NCBI GenBank assembly: GCA_019347595.1
Contig: JAHWLA010000120.1
Span: 1-8,401 of the forward strand
Direction of reading: 5' to 3'
DNA: 8,401 nt
From: Actinomycetota bacterium
GTDB lineage: Bacteria > Actinomycetota > Acidimicrobiia > Acidimicrobiales > JAHWLA01
The notes beneath the pieces are model-generated. The model was not told the DNA's origin. It did no database searches and saw only the letters and a program-made list of their open reading frames with translations. Shown here piece after piece: positions 6,557 through 8,401 of the stretch (positions are counted from its first letter, which is position 1; the number at the start of each line of letters is the position of its first letter). Position numbers and translations under genes: made by a program.

Positions 6557-6596
6557 CAGACCGACAGTCGGTATGAACATACCGACTGTCGGTCTG
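6557..6596. promoter_or_regulatory. Double TetR operator: perfect 19+19 inverted repeat
   Basis: Bases 6557-6575 and 6578-6596 are exact reverse complements separated by AA. Each arm contains its own 11-base palindrome, CCGAC-A-GTCGG (6561-6571) and CCGAC-T-GTCGG (6582-6592), extended as ACCGACWGTCGGT. The two centres (6566 and 6587) are 21 bp apart, two helical turns, so two TetR dimers could sit on the same face of the DNA. It lies between divergent tetR and hydrolase genes and covers the spacer and -35 region of the rightward promoter. Binding by the adjacent TetR is inferred from position and symmetry. Confidence 0.88.
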
Positions 6597-6602
6597 TATG
6601 AT
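6574..6602 (+). promoter_or_regulatory. Promoter of the alpha/beta hydrolase gene
   Basis: TGAACA (6574-6579, 4 of 6 matches to TTGACA) is followed by a 17-base spacer and TATGAT (6597-6602, 5 of 6 matches to TATAAT). Transcription would start near 6609, giving a leader of about 25 bases with GGAGG at 6620-6624. The right half-operator fills the spacer, so bound repressor would block RNA polymerase. The leftward promoter for tetR is less clear; TATGTT on the minus strand (6576-6581) is a candidate -10. Confidence 0.65.
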
Positions 6603-6619
6603 TCGACCGACCGCACAAC

Positions 6620-6624
6620 GGAGG
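6620..6624 (+). promoter_or_regulatory. Ribosome binding site fixing the hydrolase start at 6634
   Basis: GGAGG lies 9 bases before ATG 6634, in a purine-rich run. The in-frame ATG at 6598 lies within the predicted -10 box and has no such site, so it is rejected as the start. Confidence 0.75.
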
Positions 6625-6633
6625 GGGAAGGGT

Positions 6634-7470
6634 ATGAACGAGTGCACCGTCGTCACGCCGGCAGGCGAGGCCGCCTACGTCGAGGTGGGAGAGGGGCCGG
6701 CTGCGCTGTTCGTGCACGGCGTCTTCGTCAACAGCGGGTTGTGGCGCCATGTCATGCCTGCGCTGGCCGACAGGCGTCGCTGCGTCGCCGTCGACCTCCC
6801 GGCCCACGGCCGCACCCCGGCGCCCGCCGCGCCCGACTACCGGCTCGGCGCCATGGCGGACTGGCTGGCCGGCTTCTGTGACGCCTTGGGGCTCACCACC
6901 GTCGACCTGGTGGGCAACGACACCGGCGGCGCCTTGTGCCAGGTCTTCGCCGCCCGTCACCCCGAGCGCATTCGCTCGCTCGTCCTGACCAACTGCGACA
7001 CACAGGACACCTTCCCGCCCGAGGCGTTCGCGGGTGCGGTGGAACTGGCCCGGCAGGGGCAGCTCGTCCCCGTCCTGCGAGCGGTGCTCGACAACCTTGA
7101 GATCGCCCGGACGCCGGCGGGTTTCGGCGCCGTCTTCGAGCGCCCGGAGTCGATCACCGAGGAGACGGTGCAGCGCTATCTCGGCCCGTTGTTCGAGGAC
7201 GAGTCGCGGGTTCGTGTCGTCGAGGGCTATGTCGCCAACATGGACGCCGACGACTTGCGTGCGGCGGAAGCGGGGTTGCGCGCTCTCGGCGTGCCCGCCC
7301 TGCTGGTGTGGGGGACGGGCGACGTCTTCTTCGACGTGAAATGGGCCTACTGGCTGCGCGACCTCCTGCCTGGTGCGGAGACCGTGGTGGAGGTGGACGG
7401 CGGAGCGCTCTTCTTCCCCGACGAGCGCCCCGCCGAGCTGATCGAGCCGCTACGCCGCTTCTGGAGCTGA
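6634..7470 (+). CDS. Alpha/beta hydrolase with Asp nucleophile, haloalkane dehalogenase-like, lacking the catalytic His
   Basis: This 278-residue protein has an alpha/beta-hydrolase fold and no evident signal peptide. HGVFVNSGLW (28-37) forms the oxyanion-hole region, DLPAHGRT (54-61) is the usual strand-4 motif, and the nucleophile elbow is VGNDTGG with Asp96 in place of Ser, as in haloalkane and fluoroacetate dehalogenases. Asp230 in WGTGD is the likely acid. The C-terminal motif that normally holds the catalytic His (GGH.P..E.P) reads DGGALFFPDERP (255-266), with no His; the last histidine of the protein is His109. Either the family works without it or the protein forms a covalent ester it cannot release. 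Expression appears to be controlled by the divergent TetR through the shared operator. The 3' end overlaps the convergent ATPase gene by 21 bases. Substrate unknown; calling it a dehalogenase would go beyond the evidence. Confidence 0.85.
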   Translation: MNECTVVTPAGEAAYVEVGEGPAALFVHGVFVNSGLWRHVMPALADRRRCVAVDLPAHGRTPAPAAPDYRLGAMADWLAGFCDALGLTTVDLVGNDTGGALCQVFAARHPERIRSLVLTNCDTQDTFPPEAFAGAVELARQGQLVPVLRAVLDNLEIARTPAGFGAVFERPESITEETVQRYLGPLFEDESRVRVVEGYVANMDADDLRAAEAGLRALGVPALLVWGTGDVFFDVKWAYWLRDLLPGAETVVEVDGGALFFPDERPAELIEPLRRFWS

Positions 7471-8401
7471 CCGGAACCGGCGTAGCCGGAGGCTGTTGCT
7501 CACCACGAAGACGCTGGAGAACGCCATGGCGGCCCCCGCGATAAGCGGGTTCAGGTACCCCGCGGCGGCCAGCGGGAGGGCAGCCACGTTGTAGGCGAAG
7601 GCCCAGAACAGGTTGCCCTTGATGGTCCGCAGCGTCGCTCGTGAGAGGCGGATGGCGTCGGCCGCCGTGCGCAGGTCGCCCCGCACCAGCGTCAGGTCGG
7701 AGGCCTCGATGGCCACATCCGTGCCCGTGCCCATCGCCAGTCCGAGGTCGGCCTGGGCCAGAGCGGCGGCGTCGTTCACGCCGTCGCCGACCATGGCGAC
7801 CACCCGTCCCTCCTCCTGCAGCCGACGAACAACCGTCACCTTGTCCTCGGGCATCACCTCGGCAATCACGTCGTCGATGCCCACCCGGGCGGCCACCGTA
7901 CGGGCGGCTCGTTTGTTGTCGCCGGTCAGGAGCACCGGCCGGAGCCCCAGCCGTCGCAGCTCCGTGACCGCGGCAGCCGACGTCGGCTTCACCGTGTCGG
8001 CCACGACGAACACGGCGCGAGCCGAGCCGTCCCAGGCGGCCACGACCGGCGTGTGGCCCGCCTCCTCGGCGGCCCGTTGTGCCGCGGCGAGCGTGCCGAC
8101 CGGTTCGGGGGCGTCGCGGCCGACCACGACGTGTCGTCCTTCGACGACGCCGCGCACGCCGACGCCCTGGCGGCTCTCGAACTCGGTGACGGCAGGCACC
8201 CCGCCCAGCCGCTCCCGCGCGGCACGGGCAATGGCGGGGGCGATCGGGTGCTCGCTGGCCTCCGCGACCGCCCCCACCACGCGCAGCGCCGCCTCCTCGT
8301 CGGTGCCGGCCGCCACGTGCACCGCGCCCAGCGACATGCGGCCGGCGGTGACGTTGCCCGTCTTGTCTAGCCCCACGGTGTCGACGCGCCGCGTCGACTC
8401 C
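7450..8401 (-). CDS. Copper-type P1B ATPase, C-terminal part (5' end beyond window)
   Basis: About 316 residues are visible, from just before the phosphorylation site to the C-terminus; the open frame continues past the right edge, so the GTG at 8376 is not the start. The phosphorylated Asp is at 8365-8367. Other motifs in order are SEHP of the nucleotide-binding domain (the P1B hallmark), the TGDN hinge, MVGDGVNDAAALAQ for Mg binding, and MGTGTDVAIEASDLTL. Two final membrane helices follow, with YN in FWAFAYNVAALPL and MAFSS in the last helix, which are the metal-site residues of Cu(I) exporters (CopA/CtpV type). It would pump monovalent copper out across the cytoplasmic membrane. The odd point is the core motif: it reads G-L-DKTGN instead of V-F/L-DKTGT. 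Missing here are the N-terminal metal-binding domain and the CPC helix, so copper specificity rests on the last helices only. Confidence 0.92.
   Translation of the reverse strand, partial: ESTRRVDTVGLDKTGNVTAGRMSLGAVHVAAGTDEEAALRVVGAVAEASEHPIAPAIARAARERLGGVPAVTEFESRQGVGVRGVVEGRHVVVGRDAPEPVGTLAAAQRAAEEAGHTPVVAAWDGSARAVFVVADTVKPTSAAAVTELRRLGLRPVLLTGDNKRAARTVAARVGIDDVIAEVMPEDKVTVVRRLQEEGRVVAMVGDGVNDAAALAQADLGLAMGTGTDVAIEASDLTLVRGDLRTAADAIRLSRATLRTIKGNLFWAFAYNVAALPLAAAGYLNPLIAGAAMAFSSVFVVSNSLRLRRFRSAPEAA

Noticed and set aside
6557..6596. Repeat pair as a CRISPR remnant or transposon end
   Set aside because: Only two inverted copies with a 2-base centre, no spacers, no transposase, no target duplication; promoter position fits an operator.
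6542..6616. N-terminal extension of TetR by 25 residues
   Set aside because: These codons are the operator palindrome itself; the TetR domain begins normally at the ATG at 6541.
5907..6656. Alternative minus-strand frame of 249 codons over tetR
   Set aside because: Arg-rich shadow of the TetR frame; it begins inside the hydrolase leader and shows no domain.

Overview
This 8.4 kb window is GC-rich DNA with GTG and TTG starts, tightly packed genes and strong Shine-Dalgarno sites. The best guide to its origin is gene order. cysM, murI, a metallo-beta-lactamase-fold gene, rph and rdgB follow one another on the + strand, as in the mec-cysO-cysM-(rhomboid)-murI-Rv1339-rph-Rv1341 cluster of Mycobacterium tuberculosis. 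This points to an actinobacterium (Actinomycetota). The rhomboid gene is absent here, and a deeper-branching class is possible, but I cannot place it further from sequence alone.

Bases 1-3792 hold the conserved housekeeping operon. It contains a CysM-type cysteine synthase cut by the left edge, glutamate racemase for cell-wall D-glutamate, a predicted cyclic-nucleotide phosphodiesterase-like hydrolase, RNase PH and the RdgB/Ham1 house-cleaning NTPase. The last four overlap by 10, 4 and 4 bases, which suggests translational coupling. The operon then meets an initiator tRNA (fMet, CAT) on the minus strand, with its own promoter and a hairpin terminator.

Bases 3998-5885 carry two convergent metabolic genes: a beta-hydroxyacid dehydrogenase resembling tartronate semialdehyde reductase (+) and a pirin-family cupin (-). 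The pirin gene has its own palindrome next to its ribosome binding site.

Bases 5948-7470 form a divergent regulator/enzyme pair. A TetR repressor (-) and an alpha/beta hydrolase (+) share a 92-base gap that contains a perfect 19+19 base inverted repeat. This repeat is two palindromic half-operators 21 bp apart, overlapping the hydrolase promoter. The hydrolase has an Asp nucleophile, as in haloalkane dehalogenases, but no histidine at all after residue 109, so the usual catalytic His is missing. This is the most unusual item in the window.

Bases 7450-8401 hold the C-terminal part of a copper-type P1B ATPase (-) that runs off the right edge. Its phosphorylation motif reads DKTGN instead of DKTGT, and its 3' end overlaps the 3' end of the hydrolase gene.

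No mobile element, CRISPR array or phage gene was seen. Most of the window is ordinary chromosomal sequence; the accessory interest is concentrated in 5.9-7.5 kb.
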